Assembly (NCBI GenBank): GCA_937879965.1
Contig: CALFMP010000050.1
Coordinates: forward strand, 1 to 64,000
Reading direction: 5' to 3'
From: QKMZ01 sp012965515
Lineage (GTDB): Bacteria; Cyanobacteriota; Vampirovibrionia; Obscuribacterales; Obscuribacteraceae
DNA length: 64,000 nt
The notes under the pieces were generated by a model that did no database searches, was not told the DNA's origin, and was given only the letters and a program-made list of their open reading frames with translations. Positions 8,569-16,894 of this stretch are shown here, in pieces (within the stretch, counting starts at the first letter, position 1; each line of letters starts with the position of its first letter). Made by a program: the position numbers and the translations under genes.

Positions 8569-9330
8569 ATGCAAAAGATTTTCTCCGCTTTCGCCATCCT
8601 AATCGCAATGAACCTGCAAGGAAAACCTGCGGACGCAGGCGAGCCCGGCTGGAGAATTGATCAATACACTAATTCTCAGGGCAATATGAACGTGTCGATG
8701 ACTGCGCGTGCAATTGAGATCACTCTGCCAAAACAGAAATACAGAATTTACAGCGCAGCGCCAAAATGGAACGTTGTCTACATCAACGAGCAAGCAGGCA
8801 ATTTCATCGACTTTCCGCACGAAAAGTTCATGGGCTCGATTATGGGTCGCCTAGGCAATCAACTGGGCAATGACATTCAAATGCTTAGCTTGCCTAAACC
8901 TGTCATGGTGAAAGAAGGCGATCTGGAATACGCCACATATGACCGCAACTTGAAGATCACTGACGAAGAAAGGCGGAAATTGAAGATCAAGGGAAGTGCC
9001 ACTGTTCTATACGCGCCTCGCACAATTAGAGCAAAGTATTTGCGCCTTGAGAACATCCCAAAAGAAGCGAAAGAGCTGGTCTGCAAGATAAGTTGCGTGC
9101 CTATGAGTTATGACTACCCAATCACTTTCGACTGCATCGACGGGTTCAAAGAGAATCTGCGCGTGCTTTCCACGACATTGAAACGCAAGGAAAAATCAGT
9201 AACGATAGCGCCTCCGAATCTAAAGGGACTGAAGCAGGTGAAAACGGAGCATGAGCTCTACAGTCCCGGACACGTGAATGATGTTTTCGAACTATTCGGG
9301 GACAACCCCAGCGAAAAAAAGAAGCAGTAG
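8569..9330 (+). CDS. Putative exported hypothetical protein
   Basis: 253 residues. The first 20 or so look like a Sec signal peptide (Lys at 3, hydrophobic core FSAFAILIAM, small residues before ADAGEP). The mature part is rich in beta-type alternation and basic residues, with two Cys near the middle (LVCKISC), and ends in a Lys-rich tail. No catalytic motif or known family recognised. AAGTGA just before the ATG serves as a weak ribosome site. It stands alone between the Ubl operon and a HEAT-like gene. Confidence 0.65.
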   Translation: MQKIFSAFAILIAMNLQGKPADAGEPGWRIDQYTNSQGNMNVSMTARAIEITLPKQKYRIYSAAPKWNVVYINEQAGNFIDFPHEKFMGSIMGRLGNQLGNDIQMLSLPKPVMVKEGDLEYATYDRNLKITDEERRKLKIKGSATVLYAPRTIRAKYLRLENIPKEAKELVCKISCVPMSYDYPITFDCIDGFKENLRVLSTTLKRKEKSVTIAPPNLKGLKQVKTEHELYSPGHVNDVFELFGDNPSEKKKQ

Positions 9331-9375
9331 AAGTCTCGGTCGGTGACGAAGCACGTTTCGGAACGCATCAAGAGC

Positions 9376-9402
9376 CGGGCGATGCATGGCATCGCTCCTA
9401 CG
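9376..9402. repeat. Palindromic intergenic repeat, GGGCGATGC type
   Basis: GGGCGATGC-ATG-GCATCGCTCC followed by TACG: a copy of the palindrome family found in many intergenic gaps of this window (see the array at 39376). Its arms can form a 9-bp hairpin. Confidence 0.7.
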
Positions 9403-9439
9403 GGCTCCTGAAGCGGCAGGGACAGGGGCTAGGCGCGCC

Positions 9440-9458
9440 TGTGATGTGAATGTGATGT
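9440..9458 (+). promoter_or_regulatory. TGTGATG direct-repeat box (copy 1)
   Basis: TGTGATG-TGAA-TGTGATG-T, a 7-bp direct repeat with a 4-bp spacer (11-bp period), lies 63 bp upstream of the start at 9521. A copy differing at one base occurs at 10579-10597 before the LysM gene. Tandem 7-mers at 11-bp period are typical sites for OmpR/PhoB-type regulators, several of which are encoded in this window. Confidence 0.5.
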
Positions 9459-9520
9459 TGCCGGTTTAGTCTCTCGGAAACCACACGGATTCCCCCGATG
9501 GTGCCCAGAGAGGTCCTCAG

Positions 9521-10237
9521 ATGACTGAAGCAGCAGCTTCCGCCTTCCATGCACAGTACATGCCCCCGTTCGTTCAGCAGCCCGTTGCTATCCGCCCTCC
9601 GGAGGTCTATCGCGGCGCTGTTCTGACTCTCGAGCAAGAGCTTATCGTGACCAAACATCTAGCCGAGGTAGCACCTCTAGAAAACATTCGACTGGAAGCA
9701 TTCGACAAAGCTTTGCGCATCATGCAAAAGCTCTTGCGCGGCTCGACAACGAATTCCATGCCTACAGCGATGAAGCTGAAAGCATGGGAAGTTCCACTAC
9801 TTCAGTACGCGCTAGAATATTCAGCGAAATCGCCCGAAAACAGACGCATTGTTGTGCGCAGACTGGTCGAGAATTTGGAAACCGGCACCGGCTTCTTCTC
9901 AATCAATCGCTCTAAGCAAGGGCTGAAAGTAATCGCGAAGAAAACAGGTTTATCAACACTGGAAAGTGAAATCGAATCCGACAAAGATGATGTGAGAAGA
10001 ACGGCTGCACATCTGCTTGGATGGATGAAACATGAGAAAGCGGTCCTTCCACTTCTGAGAGCATATTGCCAGGGCGCCCGCTCTGATCGACGCATCGTCG
10101 GGCGTGTACTGAAACTACATTACAGTCATCTTGCTCCTTTCTATGCACATCGATTCATGCCCGAATCTCACGAATCGATTGTTGCGCTGATCAACAGCGA
10201 AAGCGAAAAGTCGGTCGATGAGCCGCTCATCGAATGA
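9521..10237 (+). CDS. HEAT-like helical hypothetical protein
   Basis: 238 residues, soluble, mostly helical. The C-terminal half has HEAT/PBS-like features: DDVRRTAAHLLGWMKHEKAVLPLLRAYC resembles one HEAT unit. The N-terminal 30 residues are Pro/Gln/Ala-rich and probably flexible. AGAGG upstream of the ATG is the ribosome site. It shares an 18-of-19-base upstream box with the LysM gene at 10649, so the two may be co-regulated. No known function. Confidence 0.65.
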   Translation: MTEAAASAFHAQYMPPFVQQPVAIRPPEVYRGAVLTLEQELIVTKHLAEVAPLENIRLEAFDKALRIMQKLLRGSTTNSMPTAMKLKAWEVPLLQYALEYSAKSPENRRIVVRRLVENLETGTGFFSINRSKQGLKVIAKKTGLSTLESEIESDKDDVRRTAAHLLGWMKHEKAVLPLLRAYCQGARSDRRIVGRVLKLHYSHLAPFYAHRFMPESHESIVALINSESEKSVDEPLIE

Positions 10238-10325
10238 TGCAGGCAAAATAATGCACGTGCGCAAAACGCACGAGATTGCAGCGGTGACACGCGCAAGTTT
10301 CTAAAGTTAGCCGATCCGGATGAAG

Positions 10326-10349
10326 CAGTCGCTCAAAAGGCGACTGTTT
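10326..10349 (+). terminator. Rho-independent terminator after the HEAT-like gene
   Basis: CAGTCGC-tcaaaag-GCGACTG followed by TTT, about 90 bp after the stop of the plus-strand gene ending at 10237. Confidence 0.6.
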
Positions 10350-10578
10350 CGCCATTTCGAGCCTAACTGGCAGCGCCGGCTTCCAGCCGGCTTCGGGAAA
10401 TAATTTTCTAGTCAATAGATCGAGAGGATCGCGTAATAGCGCATTGCATGAGCCTTCGCGCGGGCGGCAAGAATGCCGCCCCTACCTCAGAAAGACGCGC
10501 AAGGCGGCGCTCCCGAACAACCAGCGATCAATCAAGAAGCACGCCCCATGGGCAAAATACGAAGTCAAATCGTGCAAA

Positions 10579-10597
10579 TGTGATGTGAATGTTATGT
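10579..10597 (+). promoter_or_regulatory. TGTGATG direct-repeat box (copy 2)
   Basis: TGTGATG-TGAA-TGTTATG-T, 52 bp upstream of the start at 10649. It differs in one base from the copy at 9440-9458 and keeps the 11-bp period expected for an OmpR-family tandem site. Confidence 0.5.
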
Positions 10598-10648
10598 GGT
10601 GAGCGCAAATTGAATGCACCCCCCGAACACATACGGAGTTCATTGACC

Positions 10649-11905
10649 ATGACTAAGTCGTCAGACCCTATCATCTCAGAAGTCTCACGCCTCGCTTCTG
10701 AAGGACAGCCCAACAGCTACGATCGTGCATACCAAGCACTTCAAAACGGTTTTGATAATTTCCTTGAGAACGAACGCCTTTGCTCTCCTACTCAACAAGT
10801 AGATCAAGCAAAAGCAGATCAATACTGGAAAGACATCAACAATGAACTAAGCACCAGAGGATTTCTTCCCGGACTCTCCGTCGCATACTTAAGAGCCAAC
10901 TTCGATCGCCTAGACACACAAGGACGCAGAGCCGGCGACCCATCTGGTCCGGACGGCATGCTCACACACAGCGAAATCAGACAAGAAGACGGTCGCAACC
11001 AAGTCTTCGCCCGTCAATTCGATGAGCAAATGGGCAGAAAAGATTTCTTCCACCAGGTCGCGAAGATGCACGACCCGCTGCACACTAGAAAGGAAATCGA
11101 GCACGAAGATGTCGATAAATACCTGAGAAAACAAGACAAGACAAATCGCAAGCATGAGAAGCAAGAATCTGCTCGCGAATCCATGTCACCACTTTTCGAA
11201 GAAGGCGACTGCGGCAAACCACTTCTCGAATACCTGAACTCCCGCGCTGTCAACGGACGAGTAACAGTGCGCGAGATGGAACGCTTCGTCAACGAATGCG
11301 ACCGCCGTCAGAACGATCAAGACGCTACTTTCAACGACAAAAACCGCGACTATGTAATGCATATTCTCAACGGCGACATGTCGTGGAATAGAGCCGGCGA
11401 TGGTTTCCAAATCAACAAGTTGGCCCGCAAAGGCGGCTTCGATGCGCTCAACATGCAAGACTTCAGCTCACATGAAGATCTAAAGCAAAACTACGATGCA
11501 GCCAAAGAAGTATTCGAAGAGAAGACTGCGCCCACAGCTGAAAACTTCACACCTCCGACTAAGTGCGAAGAAATCGAGGAAGAAGCAGCCAAGAACAAAG
11601 TAGAAAAGGTAGAAAAGACTGACAAGGTTGGTGTTGTTGAAGTGCCGGACGGCATCTTCACAGTCAAACACGGTGAAGGCTACTGGCATGTTGCGAAGCG
11701 TCTGCTCAGCCTCAACCCTGAACATAAGCCCAGCAACCAAGAAATCATGCACTGCATGACCGTAATGATGACGCAAAACTCTGCTCACTTCGCCGAGAAA
11801 TTCCCTGGCTACACGCCAATGCTGCGCCCCGGCGATAAAGTGCACTGCGACATCAATACACTTGTCGACCAAGTACCTGCAGCCAAGAAATACTTGCGCC
11901 GCTAG
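10649..11905 (+). CDS. LysM-domain protein
   Basis: 418 residues from the ATG at 10649, which has an ACGGAG site 11 nt upstream. An earlier in-frame ATG at 10589 lies within the regulatory box and is less likely. Most of the protein is charged, helical and of unknown fold. Residues 336 to the end match a LysM-type domain: FTVKHGEGYWHVAKRLL...LRPGDKVHC, an expanded version of the family pattern. LysM binds N-acetylglucosamine polymers such as peptidoglycan. No signal peptide is seen, so export would need another route. Other proteins in this window also lack a signal yet carry cell-wall or carbohydrate-acting domains. Confidence 0.7.
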   Translation: MTKSSDPIISEVSRLASEGQPNSYDRAYQALQNGFDNFLENERLCSPTQQVDQAKADQYWKDINNELSTRGFLPGLSVAYLRANFDRLDTQGRRAGDPSGPDGMLTHSEIRQEDGRNQVFARQFDEQMGRKDFFHQVAKMHDPLHTRKEIEHEDVDKYLRKQDKTNRKHEKQESARESMSPLFEEGDCGKPLLEYLNSRAVNGRVTVREMERFVNECDRRQNDQDATFNDKNRDYVMHILNGDMSWNRAGDGFQINKLARKGGFDALNMQDFSSHEDLKQNYDAAKEVFEEKTAPTAENFTPPTKCEEIEEEAAKNKVEKVEKTDKVGVVEVPDGIFTVKHGEGYWHVAKRLLSLNPEHKPSNQEIMHCMTVMMTQNSAHFAEKFPGYTPMLRPGDKVHCDINTLVDQVPAAKKYLRR

Positions 11906-11944
11906 AAACAAAAACCCAAACCTTTCCGGTCTTTTATACGGGGG

Positions 11945-11976
11945 AGCCCTCTACGCAAGTGGGGGGCTTTTATTTT
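11945..11976 (+). terminator. Rho-independent terminator after the LysM gene
   Basis: A stem AGCCCTC / (G)GGGGGCT with one G:T pair is followed by TTTATTTT, 40 bp past the LysM gene stop. Confidence 0.75.
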
Positions 11977-12023
11977 GCTAGAATCTTTCGACCAAGCAAA
12001 AGAAGTTTCTGAGGTTTTCAACC

Positions 12024-12431
12024 ATGCTCAGCCTGCGTGTCAAAACTAAAATGTTTTCCACCGCCCCAGAAGGCGACCGCGATTTTTGCAACGGCATGCC
12101 CGGCAGTCAATTCGCTGGTTGGTTGCGCTCGCATCTGCGACCCAAGGGTTATAACTGCGAGGATGTGATTCAGGAAGATTACGGCTGGGGATTTTGGATC
12201 AAGAAGGAAAAACTATCGATCTGGGTTGCTGTAGCGTATGCGGTCGGAGATATGGGAGAACTCGACGGCGACCCGGAATGGGGCGTAATGGTGGAGTACG
12301 AGAAAAACAATCTCGACCCTGGACAATGGTTCAAGGGCAAAGATGGAGAGGCTTACGCCAAGCAAGTATTCATAGATATAGACGGACTAATTTCAAGCGA
12401 GGCGCAAATGGATCGAGTGGAGTGGAGCTAG
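12024..12431 (+). CDS. Hypothetical small soluble protein
   Basis: 135 residues, acidic, with a good SD (GAGG) 9 nt before the ATG. Regular alternation (WGFWIKKEKLSIWVAVAYAVGD) suggests a small alpha/beta fold. No recognised motif. It stands alone between a terminator and a gene-poor stretch. Confidence 0.6.
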   Translation: MLSLRVKTKMFSTAPEGDRDFCNGMPGSQFAGWLRSHLRPKGYNCEDVIQEDYGWGFWIKKEKLSIWVAVAYAVGDMGELDGDPEWGVMVEYEKNNLDPGQWFKGKDGEAYAKQVFIDIDGLISSEAQMDRVEWS

Positions 12432-12552
12432 TTGCCCGCCTGCAACTTCGAACCAGTCTCGATTTCACTCCAATGCCAGGCGTTTTTCGGATTTTTCGCA
12501 AATTACGCACATTTCGCCCACCCGCACCAGTTCGATTTCACACTGATAAACT

Positions 12553-12721
12553 TGTTGGATTTTTCTAGGTTTTTCCAACATCTTTTGATGTAGCAGTCAG
12601 GCGCCTGGCTTTCTTAGGCCGAAAGAACGAAAACAGATAAAATCCAGCGAGACTAAAAGCTCACTAGCATGAGCCTTCTATGTCTCAGCATGTGTTGGAA
12701 ATTCCAAGATTTTTCCAACAC
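12553..12721. repeat. Two related TTGGAA inverted repeats
   Basis: TGTTGGA...TCCAACA (12553-12559/12574-12580) and a perfect 10-bp GTGTTGGAAA...TTTCCAACAC (12692-12701/12712-12721). Both lie in the gap between convergent genes ending at 12431 (+) and 12926 (-), and may serve as terminators. The rest of the roughly 490-bp gap has no credible gene. Confidence 0.45.
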
Positions 12722-12925
12722 GTCTTGAACTGAAAAGAACGCAACGTTCAACCTGGCGTCCAGGAAAGACGCTTTGCTACATGCACTAGTAGCACATTCA
12801 CCAAAAGCAAAGAGTCCAGAAAACAGGATGGAGAAAGGCTCTTTGCTCATATCAATCTAATGCTGAAATTTCTGTCAAAAGTAAATGCCAATGCAATTAC
12901 ATTCATAGAGTCCTACTTTCTGGTG

Positions 12926-13228
12926 TTAGCGTTTGGGTTTCAGTTTGTCGCCGATAAACGCCGTGATGATGCCGATCGCGATGAAGAATATCGCGGCAGC
13001 CAAGGCGTTTATCTTGAGCTGTGAGTCTAAAAAGGACAGCAAAATCGCTTGCAGAAAGCCAAGCGCGAGAAAGCCGTGCCCCGAGAAGCGAAAGGCTTTC
13101 GCATAGTCAGACCGCAGCTTTGTTTTGCTTGCCTTGTAGAACTTCACGAGCGCGACGACGAACAAGACACATGCTATGAGCATCGCTGAGTAGGAGATGA
13201 CGGCCAGCGTATTGACGCTTATGACCAT
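12926..13228 (-). CDS. Small membrane protein, three predicted helices
   Basis: 100 residues from ATG 13228, which overlaps the upstream stop as TAATG, a typical coupling arrangement. ATG 13252 would add eight residues. Three hydrophobic helices (about residues 6-28, 48-64, 74-92) and a basic C-terminus (KLKPKR). No family recognised. Last gene of the minus-strand array that runs from the S1 gene. Confidence 0.6.
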   Translation of the reverse strand: MVISVNTLAVISYSAMLIACVLFVVALVKFYKASKTKLRSDYAKAFRFSGHGFLALGFLQAILLSFLDSQLKINALAAAIFFIAIGIITAFIGDKLKPKR

Positions 13229-14031
13229 TAATTCAGGAATTGAACGTTCCATAGCTCTCCGTTTTTAAGGTGAGTGTTGATGATGCTTGAAGCAACACCA
13301 GCAGCGTAAATGCGCGCGACTTGAATTTCCTTGGTTTTCACCTGGTGCGCAGGATCGTTCTCAAAGACGCCGGCATTGGTAACGGGGCGATTCAACATCT
13401 TCGCCGTTTCTAAGAATGCGTTTGCAGATGTCACCATCGACACTGCGCTTGCATAGGAAGAAATCGACGGAGAGAGAAATTCCTCAACTGCCTGCGCGCG
13501 TGACGCGTAGGTTTTGGTTATGCTCAAGCACTTTTTCAGGCTGGCTATCCCAGAGGTAAGTCCTTGTTTGCTGATTTCCGCGCAGGCGACATACAAGTCG
13601 ACACCGCCGTCGTGCGAGAAGAGAGGCAATCCGAGTCCGGAGTGCTGACCAAGTGTCAGTTGAGTTGCATTGTTCAATGCGCGCTGAGCGCGAACGAGCA
13701 ATTCAGAAACAACCAGACCGGTATCGTTTGCACCATCGAAAACACCAAGGCTGCGCGACAAATTCGCATCCACTGGTGTATCTCCGACCAAAGTGGGAAT
13801 CTCATTGAGCTGTTGCTCGGCAACATCGAGGCGTGCATCCAACACTTTCTCGATAAACTGCGCGATGAAGGCAAGATAGATTGCGGCATAGCCGAAGATT
13901 CTGGCTTCAACGCTGTTTCCTTCCGGTTGAAATTCATTGACCGCCTCGGTAATCGCATCAATCTGTTTCTGCCGCCAGTAGCGCTGCGCTTTGACCAGCT
14001 TCCACTGGTTAAAGACATTCTTTTCTTTCAT
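13228..14031 (-). CDS. Hypothetical helical protein
   Basis: 267 residues, largely helical, beginning MKEKNVFNQWKLVKAQRYWRQKQ. A mildly hydrophobic stretch (IFGYAAIYLAFIAQFI) is too weak to call a membrane helix. Internal Ala/Ser-rich helices follow. No known motif. Its leader is A-rich (about 45 nt) and preceded by a perfect hairpin at 14072-14104. Translationally coupled to the membrane protein downstream, so the two may work together. Confidence 0.6.
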   Translation of the reverse strand: MKEKNVFNQWKLVKAQRYWRQKQIDAITEAVNEFQPEGNSVEARIFGYAAIYLAFIAQFIEKVLDARLDVAEQQLNEIPTLVGDTPVDANLSRSLGVFDGANDTGLVVSELLVRAQRALNNATQLTLGQHSGLGLPLFSHDGGVDLYVACAEISKQGLTSGIASLKKCLSITKTYASRAQAVEEFLSPSISSYASAVSMVTSANAFLETAKMLNRPVTNAGVFENDPAHQVKTKEIQVARIYAAGVASSIINTHLKNGELWNVQFLN

Positions 14032-14071
14032 TTTTCTAGAATTTTAAAGTTTGACCAATCAATTTTTTTTA

Positions 14072-14104
14072 CAACAGCACGAACACGATCGGCTCGTGCT
14101 GTTG
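14072..14104 (-). terminator. Perfect 11-bp hairpin between array genes
   Basis: CAACAGCACGA...TCGTGCTGTTG with an 11-nt loop. On the minus-strand transcript it lies after the gene ending at 14158 and is followed by a poly-A tract, not poly-U, leading into the next gene. It may be a processing or stability element rather than a terminator. Confidence 0.45.
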
Positions 14105-14157
14105 CTTTCAGTGTTTATTCAGGCGCTGGTCTGCGTGCTTTGGGCGACACAGAACAG

Positions 14158-14541
14158 CTAGCTCTTACCGCCGCCGCTGATTACTTTGATGATGAAATTG
14201 AAAACCAAAAGAACCAGACCGCCGAGTATTGCATAGCCGAAGCCGTCCACTGCAAAGTGTTTCGGGAACCACCAGGCAAGCACCTGTAAGTTGATGGCCG
14301 GGATTATCCACCAACCCAGGATGTAGAGGAAGATGCCGATGAATGCTCCAATACCACCTGTCGCGACACCGAATGCGGCAGTAGCAGCGACAAGACCGAT
14401 GTTGACGACAATGCTCACGAGTCCGAGGAACAAGCCGTAGCAGATGGCGTTCCAGAAGCTGCCTTCAAAGTGGATGCCGGGAACGAGGTTGAGAACATAG
14501 AAAGCGATTGCTTGCAGCAAAATTGCGATGATGAGTTTCAT
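14158..14541 (-). CDS. Membrane protein, phage-holin-4/YvlD-like
   Basis: 127 residues from ATG 14541 (MKLIIAILLQ). Four hydrophobic segments with Gly/Ala-rich helices and the pattern AFYVLNLVPGIHFEGSFW resemble the YvlD/DUF superfamily named after a phage holin. These are small membrane proteins of unknown role in many bacteria. The leader is A-rich and preceded by a TCATCAGCA...TGCTGATGA hairpin (14597-14623). An upstream in-frame ATG exists at 14592 but would place the hairpin against the coding region. Confidence 0.65.
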   Translation of the reverse strand: MKLIIAILLQAIAFYVLNLVPGIHFEGSFWNAICYGLFLGLVSIVVNIGLVAATAAFGVATGGIGAFIGIFLYILGWWIIPAINLQVLAWWFPKHFAVDGFGYAILGGLVLLVFNFIIKVISGGGKS

Positions 14542-14596
14542 TTCTTTTCTGTTTTTGTTTTTTGAAAAATTTGTTTTTGCTGGTGCTGGCAAACCT

Positions 14597-14623
14597 CATC
14601 AGCACGCACCGGATGCTGATGAA
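14597..14623 (-). repeat. Perfect 9-bp hairpin before the YvlD-like gene
   Basis: TCATCAGCA and its complement TGCTGATGA flank a 9-nt loop in the 5-prime leader of the gene starting at 14541, continuing the array pattern of hairpin then A-rich leader. Confidence 0.5.
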
Positions 14624-14631
14624 GAGGCGAT

Positions 14632-14808
14632 CTAGTGCTTCTTGTGCTCGACTTCCGTTCCCCAGATGATGAAACTGATGATGTGCAGAGCGAATGCAAT
14701 CATCGCGCCGCCCATGAACTTGCGGGCCGTTTCACCATCGAAGAACAGGTAGATAGCACTGACAGCAAGCAAAATCGCCGACAAAATCAGGAAGATTTTG
14801 CGTAACAT
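14632..14808 (-). CDS. Short two-helix membrane protein
   Basis: 58 residues from ATG 14808 (MLRKIFLILSAILL) with AAGGATG upstream as a plausible ribosome site. Two hydrophobic helices (about 4-21 and 32-50) and a charged C-terminus EVEHKKH. No family recognised. It sits in a same-strand array of small genes. Confidence 0.6.
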   Translation of the reverse strand: MLRKIFLILSAILLAVSAIYLFFDGETARKFMGGAMIAFALHIISFIIWGTEVEHKKH

Positions 14809-14831
14809 GCTGTCATCCTTTGTTAGTGTCT

Positions 14832-14912
14832 GGGCGCATTGCAAGCGAGTTTCGTGTAGCCGCACATTGCATGCGCCTTCTGTGTAGCTGGCGCATTGCA
14901 TGCGCCTCTCAA
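14832..14912. repeat. Degenerate GCGCATTGCATGCGC repeats
   Basis: Three imperfect copies of the window-wide palindrome (GGGCGCATTGCAAGCG, GCACATTGCATGCGCC, GGCGCATTGCATGCGCC) lie in the leader of the gene starting at 14808. Confidence 0.6.
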
Positions 14913-14916
14913 GCTG

Positions 14917-15213
14917 CTAGCGCATAGACAGCTTGAGCTTGGGATTTTGTCCTTCCAGCCCTGACTCCCTGGTCACATTCCAGTTGAGCGCTTTCAGCTC
15001 CGCCTCGACAATGTCCACTGCGCCCGGCAGGAACTTGTCGATCGGCACCTCCAACGGCGGTCCGCAGAATCTGCGAATCTTGCTCTGGCACGCGGCGCGC
15101 AGGTCTTCAACCATCTTCTTCAGACGTTTTCTCCTGAGCTTCTCGAGTGCCTGGTTAGCCGAGATAAGGGGTTTGGAGCTTTTGGACTTTTTCTTTTTCT
15201 GATTATTTTTCAT
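14917..15213 (-). CDS. Basic hypothetical protein
   Basis: 98 residues. The N-terminus is very lysine-rich (NNQKKKKSKSSK), followed by a helix ALEKLRRKRLKKMVEDLRAAC and a small alpha/beta part. It could bind nucleic acid by charge, which is inference only. It has an A/U-rich leader and an upstream hairpin GCACGG...CCGTGC at about 15232-15258. Confidence 0.55.
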   Translation of the reverse strand: MKNNQKKKKSKSSKPLISANQALEKLRRKRLKKMVEDLRAACQSKIRRFCGPPLEVPIDKFLPGAVDIVEAELKALNWNVTRESGLEGQNPKLKLSMR

Positions 15214-15369
15214 TGAAAGAAAGTTTTACGCCGCACGGAAATCCGAACAGCCGTGCTGTTTTCAACCAGTGCAAACCCCGCACCTCGGGTTTGCCGGCTT
15301 GCGTTCGTTGACCGAACGACTTTTGGTCTACTGACCGACTCACACGTGCCAATCCTAAATACTTATTGC

Positions 15370-15711
15370 TTAAAGCAATCTTCCTCGGCCGCCTCTGCGG
15401 TTCCAGAAGTTAGGGTGCATGTCGTAAAAGTTGCGCGGGTCGCGAATTCCCAGGCCGTTTTTCACGGAATACCAGTCCATCTGGGCGAGGTATGACGTGT
15501 TCACTTGCAGATAGACGTCGCAACCTTTGTGAGCGATTACGTTGGCGCCTTTCATGACGTAACTCAACGAACCACCCATCAACTGCGCAGTAGCACCATC
15601 ACCGATGATGGCAGTGCCACCTTTTATTACATGTGCGTGAAAGCCTGACGGAACAACTCGTCTGTCACCAAAGCCGATCACGATGTGCGGCTTCTCGTTA
15701 CCTTGACTCAT
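15370..15711 (-). CDS. Hypothetical protein, PAAR-like glycine pattern
   Basis: 113 residues from ATG 15711 (MSQGNEKP), GAAGG upstream. Regular beta-strand/glycine alternation (VIKGGTAIIGDGATAQLMGG...MKGANVIAHKGCDVYL) suggests a beta-helical or PAAR-like needle fold, but without the PAAR signature. The C-terminus is basic (NRRGGRGRLL). Function unknown. Confidence 0.5.
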   Translation of the reverse strand: MSQGNEKPHIVIGFGDRRVVPSGFHAHVIKGGTAIIGDGATAQLMGGSLSYVMKGANVIAHKGCDVYLQVNTSYLAQMDWYSVKNGLGIRDPRNFYDMHPNFWNRRGGRGRLL

Positions 15712-15751
15712 AACCTTCGTTTTGTGGCTTGAACAACGCATAAGTATTGGC

Positions 15752-15858
15752 GTAGGGGCGGTGCGATGCATCGCCCAGCGTGCAAGCCGGTGAAGAAATC
15801 ACCTGTGACGCAAACTTTTTCCCGCGGCTGTAGGGGCGATGCTTTGCATCGCCCGGGC
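15752..15858. repeat. Two palindromic repeats, GGGCGATGC type
   Basis: GTAGGGGCGGTGCGATGCATC with GCCC (15752-15777) and CTGTAGGGGCGATGCTTTGC with ATCGCCC (15829-15855), copies of the intergenic palindrome family, between the gene ending at 15887 and that starting at 15711. Confidence 0.65.
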
Positions 15859-15886
15859 AACGCAAAGCGTCGCACCATCGAAGGAT

Positions 15887-16750
15887 CTACAAGCCAGCCA
15901 GGAAAAGAGCAAGTGTGTCCAGGTATGTTTTTCTGTCGGTCGGGAACACTTCAGTGTGATTCGAGAACGGCAGGTAGAGAACACTTTTCGGTTCGGTCGC
16001 TGCGAAATACATTTCGCGCGTGTGGTCCGGCGGTATGAAATCGTCTTTCAGTCCGTGCACGAAAAGAATGATGGGATGCCCTTTCCGGGTGACCACACTC
16101 ATGTTGTCGAGCTTGTGTCCGAACAAGAAAGAAGGATAGATCCTCAAGAAAGGAACTTCCTGTTTTGCGATCTTCTGAAGAGAAGCAAAGCCGGATTGCA
16201 GGACAATGCCTGCTGATTTTCTCTGCGTAGAGACGTGCGTAGCAGCAGTCGTGCCAAGCGAAATACCAAATAGGACCACCTGCTCGGCTGTGTATTTCAG
16301 CGAGTCCACGACGAAGTCGTAGGCTGAAACACCATCCTCAAGCCAGTGATCGATAGTCGCCTTGCCACCACTTTTTCCGTAGCCGCGCGGCTCATAGATA
16401 AACACCGAAGCACCGCTTTCCAGCAAGAGTTCGATGAGATCCAGGTGCCTGGCGATATCACCGGAATTTCCCTGGTGAACCAGGTACACGAAAGAGCTGA
16501 CCTTGTTTTCAAAATACCAACCGCGCATTACATTGCCATCCTTTGCCAGGAATGACATGCGACGATTGACATAGGTTGTGTACGCTTTCAGCCTTGCGGA
16601 ATCACCAAGGTGGTCCTTCGTACGGAAGAGCTTTTTAGCGTAGAGGCCAGGGCTGACACGGGGCGACAGCACTACATAAAGCACGATCAGACACGCCACG
16701 ACCAGAACTGTTATCGGGTAGCCCGACAACAGGTTGAATAGCCATTTCAT
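15887..16750 (-). CDS. Membrane-anchored alpha/beta hydrolase
   Basis: 287 residues. N-terminal hydrophobic anchor (about 12-29), then an alpha/beta-hydrolase domain: oxyanion region VHQGNSGD (91-98), PRGYGKSGG, nucleophile elbow GISLGT with S164, acid region HGLKDDFIP and the catalytic His in FSNHTE. This matches the serine-hydrolase group containing BEM46/YfhR-like peptidases and esterases. Natural substrate unknown. The arrangement places the domain next to the membrane, side uncertain. It belongs to the minus-strand array. Confidence 0.85.
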   Translation of the reverse strand: MKWLFNLLSGYPITVLVVACLIVLYVVLSPRVSPGLYAKKLFRTKDHLGDSARLKAYTTYVNRRMSFLAKDGNVMRGWYFENKVSSFVYLVHQGNSGDIARHLDLIELLLESGASVFIYEPRGYGKSGGKATIDHWLEDGVSAYDFVVDSLKYTAEQVVLFGISLGTTAATHVSTQRKSAGIVLQSGFASLQKIAKQEVPFLRIYPSFLFGHKLDNMSVVTRKGHPIILFVHGLKDDFIPPDHTREMYFAATEPKSVLYLPFSNHTEVFPTDRKTYLDTLALFLAGL

Positions 16751-16858
16751 ATCCTTTGATTTTTAGATTGTTAGACAATCGGCCTCGTGCCCTGACCTCA
16801 GCAAAAGCAGCGCGGCTCCACAGCATACGCGTGCTCTTGCTTCAGTAGTTTCAACTGT

Positions 16859-16884
16859 TGGGGAGACGCATGGCGTCGCCTCTA
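16859..16884. repeat. Palindromic repeat copy
   Basis: GGGGAGACGCATGGCGTCGC with CTCTAC: a variant copy of the window-wide palindrome in the gap between small array genes. Confidence 0.6.
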
Positions 16885-16894
16885 CAGAGAAAAC

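Larger units (their letters stand above)
10238..10648. other. Intergenic region with hairpins
   Basis: 410 bp without a credible gene. It holds the terminator at 10326, a GCCGGCTTCCAGCCGGC palindrome near 10375-10391, a GGGCGGCA-agaa-TGCCGCCC palindrome followed by CTAC at 10462-10484 (a variant of the window-wide repeat family), and the second TGTGATG direct-repeat box. Confidence 0.6.

Noticed and set aside
12653..12850. 65-codon minus-strand frame
   Set aside because: Overlaps inverted repeats in a convergent gap, without ribosome site or recognisable pattern.
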